NCBI RefSeq assembly: GCF_039614725.1
Contig: NZ_CP154859.1
Span: 186,001 to 250,000 of the forward strand
DNA length: 64,000 nucleotides
Source: Thauera sp. JM12B12
GTDB taxonomy: Bacteria > Pseudomonadota > Gammaproteobacteria > Burkholderiales > Rhodocyclaceae
Direction: 5' to 3'
A program made the position numbers and the translations under genes. The notes below the pieces were generated by a model that ran no database searches, was not told the origin of the DNA, and was given only the letters and a program-made list of their open reading frames with translations. The first letter of the stretch is position 1. Every line of letters starts with the position of its first letter. Positions 33,852 through 41,609 of this stretch are shown here, in pieces.

Positions 33852-34504
33852 CCAGGCCGCCCGGCATGGATCACGCCGAGGCGGTCTCCCGCGCCTTGCT
33901 CGAGCTCGCCCGCGCCTATCTGGCCGGCAAGCCTGGGCAGGGCGCCTATCCGGCTGAGGCCCGCCCCGAGGACTACGCCCGCGCGATCCTGCGCGAGCTG
34001 CAGACCGACGGGGGCCGCGCCAAGTGGTGTGCGCTGCTGGAGGACCGCGTCGACGGCGTGCTGCTGCCGCCTGGCGTGGTCCTGCGCATGCTGGCCGATG
34101 CCGTGGCACTGCCTGATGTGCTGCGCCGCCTGGAGGGCGCAGAGCGCGAGGCCGGCGAGTTTGTCGGGCTGGTCTCTGCTGCGCTCGAAGCCTTCAACGA
34201 TCCGCGCACCAAGGGCGCCGACGCACAAGCCCGCGCGGCCGTGCGTGCGATCGGGATCACCGGGCGAAGGCGGGATGATCGCGCGGCATTCCTGGGCGAT
34301 TACGAGCGCCGCCTGAGTGGGTATTTCGACCCTGAGGCCGGCGCACACTTCCCGCCTGTGGAGCGCGACCAGGCATTGCAGCAGACCGCCGCACGCTTCG
34401 GGAAGACGCCCACGGCGATGCACAAGGCCATTGCGCGCGAGATCAGGCGCCGCCGCGATGCGGGCGCCGATGTTCCCGCCCTTCTGCCGCAAAATCCGGG
34501 CTAG
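33848..34504 (+). CDS. Hypothetical protein of the element
   Basis: The protein of about 218 residues is alanine- and arginine-rich and mainly helical, with a C-terminal part ARFGKTPTAMHKAIAREIRRRR that resembles a helix-turn-helix or basic DNA-binding segment. GTG at 33848 overlaps the previous stop (GTGA); an ATG at 33866 is the alternative. I do not recognise the family. Its place between the integrase and the replication genes suggests a regulatory or replication-accessory role, but that is only position. Confidence 0.6.
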   Translation: MTRPPGMDHAEAVSRALLELARAYLAGKPGQGAYPAEARPEDYARAILRELQTDGGRAKWCALLEDRVDGVLLPPGVVLRMLADAVALPDVLRRLEGAEREAGEFVGLVSAALEAFNDPRTKGADAQARAAVRAIGITGRRRDDRAAFLGDYERRLSGYFDPEAGAHFPPVERDQALQQTAARFGKTPTAMHKAIAREIRRRRDAGADVPALLPQNPG

Positions 34505-34508
34505 GCAA

Positions 34509-34535
34509 GGGACAAATCGCCCTCTGGTTTGTCCC
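34509..34535 (+). promoter_or_regulatory. GGGACAAA/TTTGTCCC inverted repeat
   Basis: Perfect eight-base arms with an 11-base loop, four bases after the preceding stop. No T-run follows, so it is either a weak terminator or an operator for the HTH gene that starts 57 bases further on. Confidence 0.45.
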
Positions 34536-34565
34536 TGACCCCGTAGAGCGGTTTCTAAGAAATTC

Positions 34566-34590
34566 GCTTCACTTCCAAACGAGGTGAAGC
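34566..34590 (+). promoter_or_regulatory. Hairpin covering the ribosome site of the HTH gene
   Basis: GCTTCAC (34566-34572) can pair with GTGAAGC (34584-34590), burying the AGGTGAAG ribosome site of the gene that starts at 34592. Opening or closing of this hairpin could control its translation. Confidence 0.45.
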
Positions 34591-34591
34591 C

Positions 34592-34846
34592 ATGAAACCT
34601 AGCTCCAACCCGCGAAACCTGAGCACCGCCGCCGCTGCCGTCGTGCTCGGCGTCAAGCCTGCGACCCTGAATTCCGGCCTGTGGCGACACGGGCACTATC
34701 TCGGCATCAAGCCCGCCCGCCTGCCCAATGGGCGCCTGCTGTGGCCCGCCGACGAGGTGGAAGCCGTGGCGTCTGGTGCGCGCGCTGCCGAGGCACCGGA
34801 CTTTTCCGCCCGTCTGAGCGCCGGCCGCGCTGCAGCCATGCAGTGA
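34592..34846 (+). CDS. Small helix-turn-helix protein, excisionase/AlpA-like
   Basis: The 84-residue protein has an HTH-like segment LSTAAAAVVLGVKPATLNSGLWRHG and then GIKPARLPNGRLLWPADEVEA, the wing pattern of MerR-fold Xis/AlpA-type DNA-binding proteins. In such elements this protein usually directs excision or activates early genes. Its ribosome site lies in a hairpin (34566-34590), and an inverted repeat precedes it, so it may be tightly controlled. It is the best candidate for the element's own regulator. Confidence 0.65.
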   Translation: MKPSSNPRNLSTAAAAVVLGVKPATLNSGLWRHGHYLGIKPARLPNGRLLWPADEVEAVASGARAAEAPDFSARLSAGRAAAMQ

Positions 34847-34859
34847 GGGGGCGCCGATC

Positions 34860-35201
34860 ATGACCCTCGCAAAAGAAAACGCCCCGGCGATGACCAGGGC
34901 GCAAAGCAATACGTCTGCCGCCGATTCTACCCGCATCGCCCGCTTGAAAACCATCGCCGCCGACCATCCCGGCAACGATGTGGAGCGCCAGCGCGATCGC
35001 GTCCTGGCCGCCCTGCAGGAAGGCCCGCTATCGACCGTGGAGGCCCGCCGCTGGTTGGATGTGATGCACCCGGCAATGCGCGTGCTGGAGCTGCGGGCGA
35101 TCGGCCTGCGCATCGATACCGTGTGGAGCCTTGAGCCGACCGAGTGCGGGCGCCTGCATCGGATGGGGCGTTATCACCTGCGCGTGGGGGTGGCGGGATG
35201 A
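34860..35201 (+). CDS. Winged-helix domain protein of phage type
   Basis: The 113-residue protein has a disordered first third, then QRDRVLAALQEGPLSTVEARRWLDVMHPAMRVLELRAIG and a final YHLRVG strand, the pattern of the short winged-helix proteins common in prophage replication regions. It is probably DNA-binding. It begins 13 bases after the HTH gene and its stop overlaps the next start (ATGA), so these genes form one transcript. Confidence 0.65.
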   Translation: MTLAKENAPAMTRAQSNTSAADSTRIARLKTIAADHPGNDVERQRDRVLAALQEGPLSTVEARRWLDVMHPAMRVLELRAIGLRIDTVWSLEPTECGRLHRMGRYHLRVGVAG

Positions 35202-35515
35202 TTCAGACCTCGACCCGGAAGAAGTGCCGGAACTGCCGGCACTTCGAGCTATCGCCGCCTGCCGCGCCGACCTCGAAGTCGACGTACTTCGGCCGGTGCC
35301 ATCGCCCGGACTGGCCGCACGCCACGACCGCGGGCAAGGTCTGCCCCGGCTGGAAGGCTCGCGCGCCTGAGGCTGTGCGTGCAACGCAGCACGACCGGCT
35401 TGTGCAGGCGCTTTGGGGCGCCTTTGGGGCGATGACCGCGCACCGCTACGCCGAAGCCCGCGAGCCGCTGGAGTGGCTTGTGCGCGAGCTGCAGGCGCTG
35501 GAGGTACGGAAATGA
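35198..35515 (+). CDS. Small zinc-ribbon-like protein
   Basis: The 105-residue protein has CRNC at residues 10-13 and later C34 and C49 (GRCHRP, VCPGW), a plausible four-cysteine zinc site, followed by a helical C-terminus (AEAREPLEWLVRELQALEV). ATGA overlaps on both sides place it firmly in the operon and fix the start. Function unknown; similar small zinc proteins are common next to phage primases. Confidence 0.65.
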   Translation: MIQTSTRKKCRNCRHFELSPPAAPTSKSTYFGRCHRPDWPHATTAGKVCPGWKARAPEAVRATQHDRLVQALWGAFGAMTAHRYAEAREPLEWLVRELQALEVRK

Positions 35516-35937
35516 GCGCCGACGCCTTGCTAGACCGCCTGGAGCGTGTGAAGAAGACGCCGAACGGATGGGCGGCACGCTGCCCCGCGCACGACGACAA
35601 GGGGCCATCCCTGTCCGTTCGTGAACTCGATGACGGCCGCGTGCTCGTGCATTGCTTCGCTGGCTGTGACGTCCACCAGATCGTCGGCGCGGTCGGGCTG
35701 CAGATTACCGACCTGTTCCCGCCGCGCGAGACCTCGCACCACTACCCGCGCGAGCGCCGCCCGTTCCCCGCTGCCGATGTGCTCCGGGCGATCGGCTTCG
35801 AGGTGCTTGTCGTGATGACGGCCGGCGCCGCGCTTCTCGATAGCAAACCATTCAGCGAAGCGGACCGCGAACGGCTCGCGCTGGCGGTCGGGCGCATCCG
35901 CGCGGCCGCAAAGTATGCGGGGGTGCTCAATGGCTGA
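35512..35937 (+). CDS. Stand-alone CHC2 zinc-finger (primase N-terminal type) protein
   Basis: The 141-residue protein contains the CHC2 pattern: CPAHDDKGPSLSVRE, then VLVHCFAGCD, giving ligands C-x2-H and C-x3-C, followed by QIVGAVGLQITDLFP. This is the DNA-binding finger of DnaG and of P4/virE-type primases, but no TOPRIM or other catalytic domain follows; after residue 85 there is only a short helical tail. With the RepA-like ATPase that overlaps it by eight bases it could form a split primase-helicase, or it could guide host primase. Confidence 0.8.
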   Translation: MSADALLDRLERVKKTPNGWAARCPAHDDKGPSLSVRELDDGRVLVHCFAGCDVHQIVGAVGLQITDLFPPRETSHHYPRERRPFPAADVLRAIGFEVLVVMTAGAALLDSKPFSEADRERLALAVGRIRAAAKYAGVLNG

Positions 35938-37273
35938 GTTCGATCGCGGGACATCGTTTCTCGACCAAGAGGCCGCGAAGATCCTCGAAGCGCCGCCGCC
36001 GACTCTGCAACTCGTGGAAGTCGCGGATGTGTTCGCATCGCCGCCCCCGGCGCCTGAATACTGGATCGAGCAACTGATGCCGGCCGGCGTGGTAACGCTT
36101 CTGGGGGCGCACGGTGGCACCGGCAAATCCATGCTCGCGCTGATTGCTGCGGTGTGCATGGCGCAGGGCCTGCCGTTCATGGGCAAGGCGACGAAGCCGG
36201 CGCGCGTGGCGTTCTACAGTGGCGAGGACCCCGCGCCCCTGCTGCGCTGGCGCTTGGCGAATATCTGCCGGCACCTCGACGTCGACCCCGCGGACCTATC
36301 GGGCAACCTGATGGTGCTGGACGCGACCGAAGGCGACCCGGCGCTATACACCCGCGATGGCGACGTGACGCGCGCCTATACCGAGCTGCTGCGCCTGGCG
36401 GAGAACCGCGCCGCCGATGTGTTCATCATCGATAACGCTTCAGACACTTTCGATGGTGACGAGATCAGGCGCGCCGAGGTGCGCAAGTTCGTTCGTGCGC
36501 TCGCTCGCCTGACCCGTCCGCAGGGCGGGGGCGTGCTGCTGCTTGTGCATATCGACCGTGCATCGGCCCGCGGGAACGTCGGGAACGATGGGGGGTACTC
36601 GGGAAGCACGGCATGGCACAACAGCGCGCGCAGTCGCCTTTTCCTGGTGACCGATGCGCAGACGAAGGACCTCGAACTGAAGCACGAGAAATGCAACGTA
36701 GGTCCGCGCGCCGAGCCGATCCGGCTGACCTGGGGCGCGCATGGCGTAATCGTGCCGGCCGGTTCCATGCCGGACTGCTCCGGGCTAATTGCCACCGCAC
36801 ACCGCGATTCGGTCCTGAGGCTGCTTGCGGAGTTCTACGACCGAGGCGAGTACATCCCCACGTCCGTGAACGCCCCGGGGAACGCATTCAAGACCCTGCA
36901 GGGGGAGCGGAGCTTTCCGCCCCGTACGCAGCGCGCCGAGTTCTGGCGACTGCTGCGCGATGCCGAGCGCGCGGGGCACCTTGTCCGCGAACTCTACCGG
37001 ACCGGCGACCGCAAGGAGCGCGAGCGGTGGAGCGTGACCCCGGCCGGCCGGTCTGCCGCTGGCATTGCGCCAAGTGCGCCAACTGCGCGCCAACCTGAAG
37101 AAAGCGCACCCGGCGCAAGTGGCGCGCCAAGTGCGCCAACTGCGCAGGGGGGTATGGGGGGAGAGCGCGCGCGCGCAACTCGGCGCACGAGGGGTACGCG
37201 CACGCCCGCCGACACGCCGCCCGAGGGGGTGGAGGCGGGTGAAGTTGGCGCACCTGTGGAGGCGGACGCATGA
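35930..37273 (+). CDS. RepA-like AAA/RecA-fold ATPase
   Basis: The 447-residue protein has Walker A GAHGGTGKS (59-67), YSGED near 97-101, Walker B VFIIDNAS (164-171) and a sensor segment LLLVHIDRA, the layout of RepA/GP41-type hexameric replicative helicases of plasmids and phages. A winged-helix-like region follows (about 290-360), then a low-complexity tail in which APSAPTA is repeated; the DNA of this tail has two 22-base direct repeats (37067 and 37124). It is probably the replication ATPase of the element, working with the overlapping CHC2 protein. Confidence 0.85.
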   Translation: MAEFDRGTSFLDQEAAKILEAPPPTLQLVEVADVFASPPPAPEYWIEQLMPAGVVTLLGAHGGTGKSMLALIAAVCMAQGLPFMGKATKPARVAFYSGEDPAPLLRWRLANICRHLDVDPADLSGNLMVLDATEGDPALYTRDGDVTRAYTELLRLAENRAADVFIIDNASDTFDGDEIRRAEVRKFVRALARLTRPQGGGVLLLVHIDRASARGNVGNDGGYSGSTAWHNSARSRLFLVTDAQTKDLELKHEKCNVGPRAEPIRLTWGAHGVIVPAGSMPDCSGLIATAHRDSVLRLLAEFYDRGEYIPTSVNAPGNAFKTLQGERSFPPRTQRAEFWRLLRDAERAGHLVRELYRTGDRKERERWSVTPAGRSAAGIAPSAPTARQPEESAPGASGAPSAPTAQGGMGGERARATRRTRGTRTPADTPPEGVEAGEVGAPVEADA

Positions 37274-37461
37274 GCCGCCACACGACCCCGGCGACGGTCG
37301 GCGACGGTGGCGACGGTCTCGCGCGCATCCTCGCCCGCACCTGGCTGGTGAGCTTCATCAATGGCGACGTGGTGCGCCGCTACCAGGTGCCCGTCGACCT
37401 CGTTCGCGTGCTGAGTGAGCACCGCGCCGCCCTGGCCGCCGTGCCGATGATGGAGAGCTGA
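37270..37461 (+). CDS. Small hypothetical protein
   Basis: The 63-residue protein (MSRHTTPATVGDGGDGLARI...) has a beta-like stretch TWLVSFINGDVVRRYQVPVDL and a C-terminal helix. The start overlaps the stop of the ATPase gene as ATGA. Family unknown. The tight coupling suggests it is translated with the replication module. Confidence 0.6.
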   Translation: MSRHTTPATVGDGGDGLARILARTWLVSFINGDVVRRYQVPVDLVRVLSEHRAALAAVPMMES

Positions 37462-37465
37462 AGCC

Positions 37466-37663
37466 ATGCCAGACGCAGCAGAACGCCCCACACGCCGCGC
37501 GACGGGGCGCAGACATACCAAGGCCACCATTCGGGCATTCGAGGACGACAGCGGGGGCGTGTGGCGCCTTGCGCCCGAGCTGGAAGCGTTCGAGGCGCGC
37601 GCCGCGACCAGGGCGGCACCGCTGCAGGACATGATCATCTACGCCTGGCGCGGTGACGAGTGA
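37466..37663 (+). CDS. Small hypothetical protein
   Basis: The 65-residue protein has a basic N-terminus (RPTRRATGRRHTKATIRAF) and an acidic end. It starts four bases after the previous stop, with an AGAGCTGAAG sequence upstream. I do not recognise it. It is the last gene before a 186-base control region, so it probably ends the early operon of the element. Confidence 0.55.
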   Translation: MPDAAERPTRRATGRRHTKATIRAFEDDSGGVWRLAPELEAFEARAATRAAPLQDMIIYAWRGDE

Positions 37664-37751
37664 GCATTACGCGCTGCGCATGCGTGACCCGATACGCGTA
37701 TTAATCGCATCGCGCAGACTTCGGACCGCATATTGCAGCCAAAAGGCCCGA

Positions 37752-37805
37752 AAGTTTTCACAAGATGCAAACTTTTGGCCGGAAGTTTTCACGCTATGAA
37801 AACTC
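37752..37805. promoter_or_regulatory. Two palindromic operators 31 bp apart
   Basis: Unit 1 (37752-37774): AAGTTTTCA, five bases, TGCAAACTT. Unit 2 (37783-37805): AAGTTTTCA, five bases, TGAAAACTC. Both are near-perfect inverted repeats with nine-base arms, on the same face of the helix (three turns apart). They lie 45 bases before the start of the second gene block and are AT-rich against the surroundings, so they are strong candidates for binding sites of a dimeric regulator of that block, or replication iterons. Confidence 0.7.
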
Positions 37806-37849
37806 GGGGGCGTAGGGTGAGGGCATAACCTCATTGGAGACCCCGCACC

Positions 37850-38794
37850 ATGGCCGCATTCACCGGATTCCCGACCATCATGACCGCCACCAGCGTGGCG
37901 CGCTCGCTTGGATTCACTGGCGATGAACTCGCCCGCCTGCCGCTTCGTGGGCGCGACATCGATGTGGACGCGCTCGATCTGCAGGGCGCCCGCCTGGCGC
38001 TGCCTGTTCGCCTGAACGCCCACACGCCGCAGGGCTACGACCTCGCCGCCGCCAAGGAGGCAAAAACCGGCTTGATGACCTCGTTCGAGAGCCTGGCGAA
38101 GACGCTGCGCGGGGTTGACCAGGCGGTGCGCGCGGTCGGCGTGGATTCTCGATTCAGCGACACCGGCCGCGCCGAACGCCGCGCGGGTTTCTTCGCAGAC
38201 TGGGAGCGGTCCGCGCGCTGGGCGATGAAGCCGCTACGGGAGAATCTGCGGGCGATCGAGAAGGAATTGACGATTTACACCACGCCCGGCCCGATGGCGA
38301 AAGACAATCTTGCGGGCGCGGTGCTTGATGGCGAATATCGTGCCGTCGTGCGCGGTCTGTTCGCGGGCGAGCTTGCCGACACCACGCAACGCGCGCGGCA
38401 CCTTCAGTTCCTGCAGTTCGAGAACCCCGAGCATCCCGCCGTGAATGCCGTCCTGCGCGCTGATGGCATCGCATCGGGCATCAGTGCGGAGCATCACAAG
38501 CGACTGCGCGTGGGTCATGCCGTGCTCAACTACCCCGAGGCCCTGCGCTCGATCTGGGCCGCCGCCGACATGGCGGACGCAGTGCATTACATGCTCGATC
38601 GCGGCACCGAACGCGCCGCCGAGCTGGCCGGCGCGCTGAACTCGCCCGCACACCGTGAACTGCGCGCGGAAATCGACTTCCCGGCGCGTGCTCGCATCGG
38701 TGAGCTTCTGGAGCTGGTCGCGCATGACGCCCTGCTGATCAAGGCGTATGAGGGCGATCGCATGCCGGTCGCCGAGCGCGTGACGGCGAGCTGA
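37850..38794 (+). CDS. Hypothetical protein, first gene of the late block
   Basis: The 314-residue protein is mainly helical, with no signal peptide or membrane segment and no motif that I recognise. A conserved-looking basic-aromatic patch, RAGFFADWERSARWAMKPLREN, lies around residue 120. It has a TTGGAG ribosome site upstream, and it follows the double operator, so it should be the first product of the tape-measure block. It could be a structural, assembly or helper-interference protein; the sequence does not say. Confidence 0.65.
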   Translation: MAAFTGFPTIMTATSVARSLGFTGDELARLPLRGRDIDVDALDLQGARLALPVRLNAHTPQGYDLAAAKEAKTGLMTSFESLAKTLRGVDQAVRAVGVDSRFSDTGRAERRAGFFADWERSARWAMKPLRENLRAIEKELTIYTTPGPMAKDNLAGAVLDGEYRAVVRGLFAGELADTTQRARHLQFLQFENPEHPAVNAVLRADGIASGISAEHHKRLRVGHAVLNYPEALRSIWAAADMADAVHYMLDRGTERAAELAGALNSPAHRELRAEIDFPARARIGELLELVAHDALLIKAYEGDRMPVAERVTAS

Positions 38795-38807
38795 TCGGGG
38801 CTTTCGC

Positions 38808-39074
38808 ATGGCCCGCAAAGCGCCGGAAAACCTCCCGGAAGTGATTGACGCTGCGCCGGTAGTCGCAGGGCCGGGGGGCTTCAAGCGCCGCCCCGCCCTG
38901 GGCACTGCGCGCGGCATCCGGCGCGAGCTGGCCGCGGTCTATCTCGAACTGCGCCGCGGGGCGATCGATCTGGAGACCGCGAAGGCGTCCGGCTTCCTGC
39001 TGCGCACGCTGCTGGAGGCGGTCCGCACTGACGAAATCGAGCGCCGTATCGACGCGCTCGAAAACAAGGAGTAA
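38808..39074 (+). CDS. Small phage-type helical protein
   Basis: The 88-residue protein reads GGFKRRPALGTARGIRRELA with a helical C-terminus ending IERRIDALENKE. Proteins of this shape (an RRPAL-TAR-IRREL core) occur in prophages near packaging genes, from memory, and their function is unknown. It starts 13 bases after the previous gene and six bases before the tape-measure gene. Basic N-terminal half and acidic helical end suggest DNA or protein bridging. Confidence 0.6.
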   Translation: MARKAPENLPEVIDAAPVVAGPGGFKRRPALGTARGIRRELAAVYLELRRGAIDLETAKASGFLLRTLLEAVRTDEIERRIDALENKE

Positions 39075-39079
39075 CCCCG

Positions 39080-41053
39080 ATGGCCGATCTGCAGAAAACG
39101 GTCTCGATCATCTTCACTGGTGACAACCAGACCGGCGCAGCCCTGCGCGGCATCGAGTCCGGCCTGGACGGAGTTGAATCGAACGCCAAGGGCGCCGCCG
39201 CGGGCGTGGATCAACTCGACAACGAGCTCGACAGCATCGGCGGGCGTGGCGCCGGCCTCGCGTCGGTGGCGAGCGCAATGCAGGCCCTGGCCGCGTCCAT
39301 CGTCGTGGCTGAGTTCATCGAAGCGAACACGCAAGCGCAGAAGTTCGAGCTTGCCATGACGCAACTGAAGGGCACTTCAGCCGAGGCCGCCAAGGAGTTC
39401 CAGTACATCAGCAACGTGGCGAACGTGCTCGGCTTGAACCTCTTCGAAGCCGCGGACGCCTATGTGAGCCTGACCGCTGCAACGAAGGGCACCGCCCTGG
39501 AGGGCCAAGCGACCCGCGACATCTTCGAGTCGGTCGCCAAGGCAATGAGCACGCTCGGACGTTCGAGCGCGGAAACCGAAGGCGCATTGCTTGCCGTGTC
39601 GCAGATGGTGAGCAAAGGCACCGTGAGCTTGGAAGAACTGCGCGGGCAACTTGGCGAACGCCTGCCGGGCGCGTTCCAGATCGCCGCGAATTCGATGGGC
39701 CTCACAACGCAGGAACTCGACAAGCTGGTTTCCAGTGGAAGCCTCACGGCTAATGAGTTCCTGCCGAAGTTCGCCGCAGCACTGCGTGAGACCTTCGGAG
39801 AGACCGAGTATGTCGACGGCTACACCGCGGCATGGAACCGGCTGCAGAACACGATGGATGAAGCGTTCATCGTCCTGGGCAAAGCCGGCCTCTTCGATGC
39901 GATCACCAAGGGCGTGCAGGCCGCGACTGCTTCGATTACGGGGCTGATCGGGCTGTTTCAGGTGCTCGACGCCGCGACCACGGCCGTTTCGAAGGCCCTG
40001 GCGACTGGCGACTTTTCCGGCATCGGCCCGGCGATCGATGCCGCGATGGCGACGGCCGCCGAATCGACAGCGCGCGCAACCGCTGCCCTGACTGGTGCCG
40101 ACCAGGCCGCCGTCGACCTGAAGTACAGCGGGGAGCAAGCCGGCGAGGCGGTCGCAGAGGGCATGGAGAAAGGCGCGCTGTCCGCCGACGAACTCGCCAA
40201 GGCATCGAAGGAAGTCGACCGCGCGCTGAAGGAACTCGGGATCGATCCGAAATCCTTCGTTGATCCGATCGAAACCGTGATGAACGCCTTCGAGAGCCTT
40301 GCGAGCAATCCGGCCGTATCGGGCGAACAGTTCCTGTCCGGCCTGCTTGTGACCCTGGACAAGATCAAGGACGGCGGGCAACTCGCCGCGGTGCTTTCCC
40401 TGACCGACAAGGCGTTTCAGGACGGCCGCATCAGCGCGGACCAGTACGCGGCCGCAATCGGCGCCCTCGAAGCCAAGGAGACCGGCACCTGGGAAGCGAT
40501 GCAGCGCACGACAGCGCAATCGAAGGAGCAGGCCGCCGCGCTCGACAAGTCCGCCAAGGAGGCGGACAAGGCCAAGGAGGCTGCCGAGCGGATGCGCCTG
40601 GAGCTCGAGAAGCTGGCCTCGAATGAGCGAATCGCACTCATTGAGGCGAACGTGCAAATCAACGTCGCGCAGATCGAAGCCGACGCGCAGAAGACCATCG
40701 CCGCCTTCGAGAGCATCAGCAACGCAATCGACTCGACCGGGACCACGCTCGGGACCCTCTTCGGCTTGATGGGCAATGACAAGCTGAGTTTCCGCGAAAT
40801 GTTCAAGCTGGAAGCCGAGGCCGCCAAGGAATCGAAGCGCCGGGATGAAGCCCTGAAGCTGCAGAAGGACCTGACCGAAGCGCAAATCAAGGTGATGGAG
40901 GCCCAAGTCGACGCGATGGAGAAGGGTGACGGACTCATCAAGATCGACGGGGCGGGACTGCAGCCCCATTTGGAGGCGTTCATGTGGGAGATTTTGAAGA
41001 GCATCCAAGTCCGGGTGAATGCGGACGGCCTGAAGATGCTGCTTGGGGTGTGA
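39080..41053 (+). CDS. Phage tape-measure protein
   Basis: The 657-residue protein has the tape-measure N-terminal domain (about residues 75-265) with the family pattern LKGTSAEAAKEFQYISNVAN, SLEELRGQLGERLPGAFQIA and LVSSGSLTANEFLPKFAAAL. A hydrophobic stretch (QAATASITGLIGLFQVLDAATTAVSKAL, about 278-308) and a long coiled coil (about 480-580) follow. Tape measures set tail length; by the usual rule of about 0.15 nm per residue the tail would be near 100 nm. No other tail gene is recognised around it, which is unusual. Confidence 0.88.
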   Translation: MADLQKTVSIIFTGDNQTGAALRGIESGLDGVESNAKGAAAGVDQLDNELDSIGGRGAGLASVASAMQALAASIVVAEFIEANTQAQKFELAMTQLKGTSAEAAKEFQYISNVANVLGLNLFEAADAYVSLTAATKGTALEGQATRDIFESVAKAMSTLGRSSAETEGALLAVSQMVSKGTVSLEELRGQLGERLPGAFQIAANSMGLTTQELDKLVSSGSLTANEFLPKFAAALRETFGETEYVDGYTAAWNRLQNTMDEAFIVLGKAGLFDAITKGVQAATASITGLIGLFQVLDAATTAVSKALATGDFSGIGPAIDAAMATAAESTARATAALTGADQAAVDLKYSGEQAGEAVAEGMEKGALSADELAKASKEVDRALKELGIDPKSFVDPIETVMNAFESLASNPAVSGEQFLSGLLVTLDKIKDGGQLAAVLSLTDKAFQDGRISADQYAAAIGALEAKETGTWEAMQRTTAQSKEQAAALDKSAKEADKAKEAAERMRLELEKLASNERIALIEANVQINVAQIEADAQKTIAAFESISNAIDSTGTTLGTLFGLMGNDKLSFREMFKLEAEAAKESKRRDEALKLQKDLTEAQIKVMEAQVDAMEKGDGLIKIDGAGLQPHLEAFMWEILKSIQVRVNADGLKMLLGV

Positions 41054-41055
41054 CC

Positions 41056-41391
41056 ATGAATATCAACGACCTCGACCGCGCCGACCAACTCGCGCGCGAG
41101 TGCATCGAACGCGCACAAGGCGCCGGCCCGCTGCTGGCGATGATGCGCGAAGCCTGGCCGGAATTGATGGAGCGAATCCTTACCGACTTCAAGGACTACA
41201 GCCCCGAGCTGCGCCGCGATACCACGGCCGCCCTGATGCGCTGCGCCAAGGGCGAAGACCCGAGGGAGGTTTTCGGGGCGCTGGTGGAGACCTGGAAGGC
41301 GAAGGAGGAAGCCGCGCACCAGGCCGCCGCACTCGCCATGCGAGAAGAGGCGTTCAGGGCTCGCCAAGCTGCCCTGAAGGGGGCGCAATGA
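41056..41391 (+). CDS. Hypothetical protein after tape measure
   Basis: The 111-residue helical protein (MNINDLDRADQLARECIERA...) has a C-terminal charged coiled-coil-like helix (WKAKEEAAHQAAALAMREEA). It starts two bases after the tape-measure stop and its own stop overlaps the next start (ATGA). In tailed phages, genes flanking the tape measure encode chaperones or distal tail proteins; I cannot match this one to either. The frame is open upstream to 40984, but the ATG at 41056 fits the spacing. Confidence 0.6.
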   Translation: MNINDLDRADQLARECIERAQGAGPLLAMMREAWPELMERILTDFKDYSPELRRDTTAALMRCAKGEDPREVFGALVETWKAKEEAAHQAAALAMREEAFRARQAALKGAQ

Positions 41392-41609
41392 GCGCGACCA
41401 TGAAACGCCGGCTCGCCAAGCTGGAGAGCCGATTGCAGCCCGCCCGCTGCGCTGTGCCTGCGGTGTGCTGGTGCTTTCGTGACGAGGCCGGCGAGCTGCG
41501 CCGCTACGACAATGGCGAGCCGGCGCAAGGTCTCGGCGCGGTGGAAGTGCGTGAGCTGCCCCTAAACGAGTTCCGCGCGATCTGCGCCGACCTGGAGGCA
41601 AGAATATGA
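41388..41609 (+). CDS. Small protein, paralogue of the next gene (copy A)
   Basis: The 73-residue protein begins MSATMKRRLAKLESRLQPAR and ends PLNEFRAICADLEARI; between them is CWCFRDEAGELRRYDNGEP. The next gene starts MTATMKRRLQRLEARARPA and has YNEAGELV at the same place, so the two are diverged duplicates. Basic amphipathic N-terminal helix; function unknown. ATGA overlaps on both sides. Confidence 0.6.
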   Translation: MSATMKRRLAKLESRLQPARCAVPAVCWCFRDEAGELRRYDNGEPAQGLGAVEVRELPLNEFRAICADLEARI

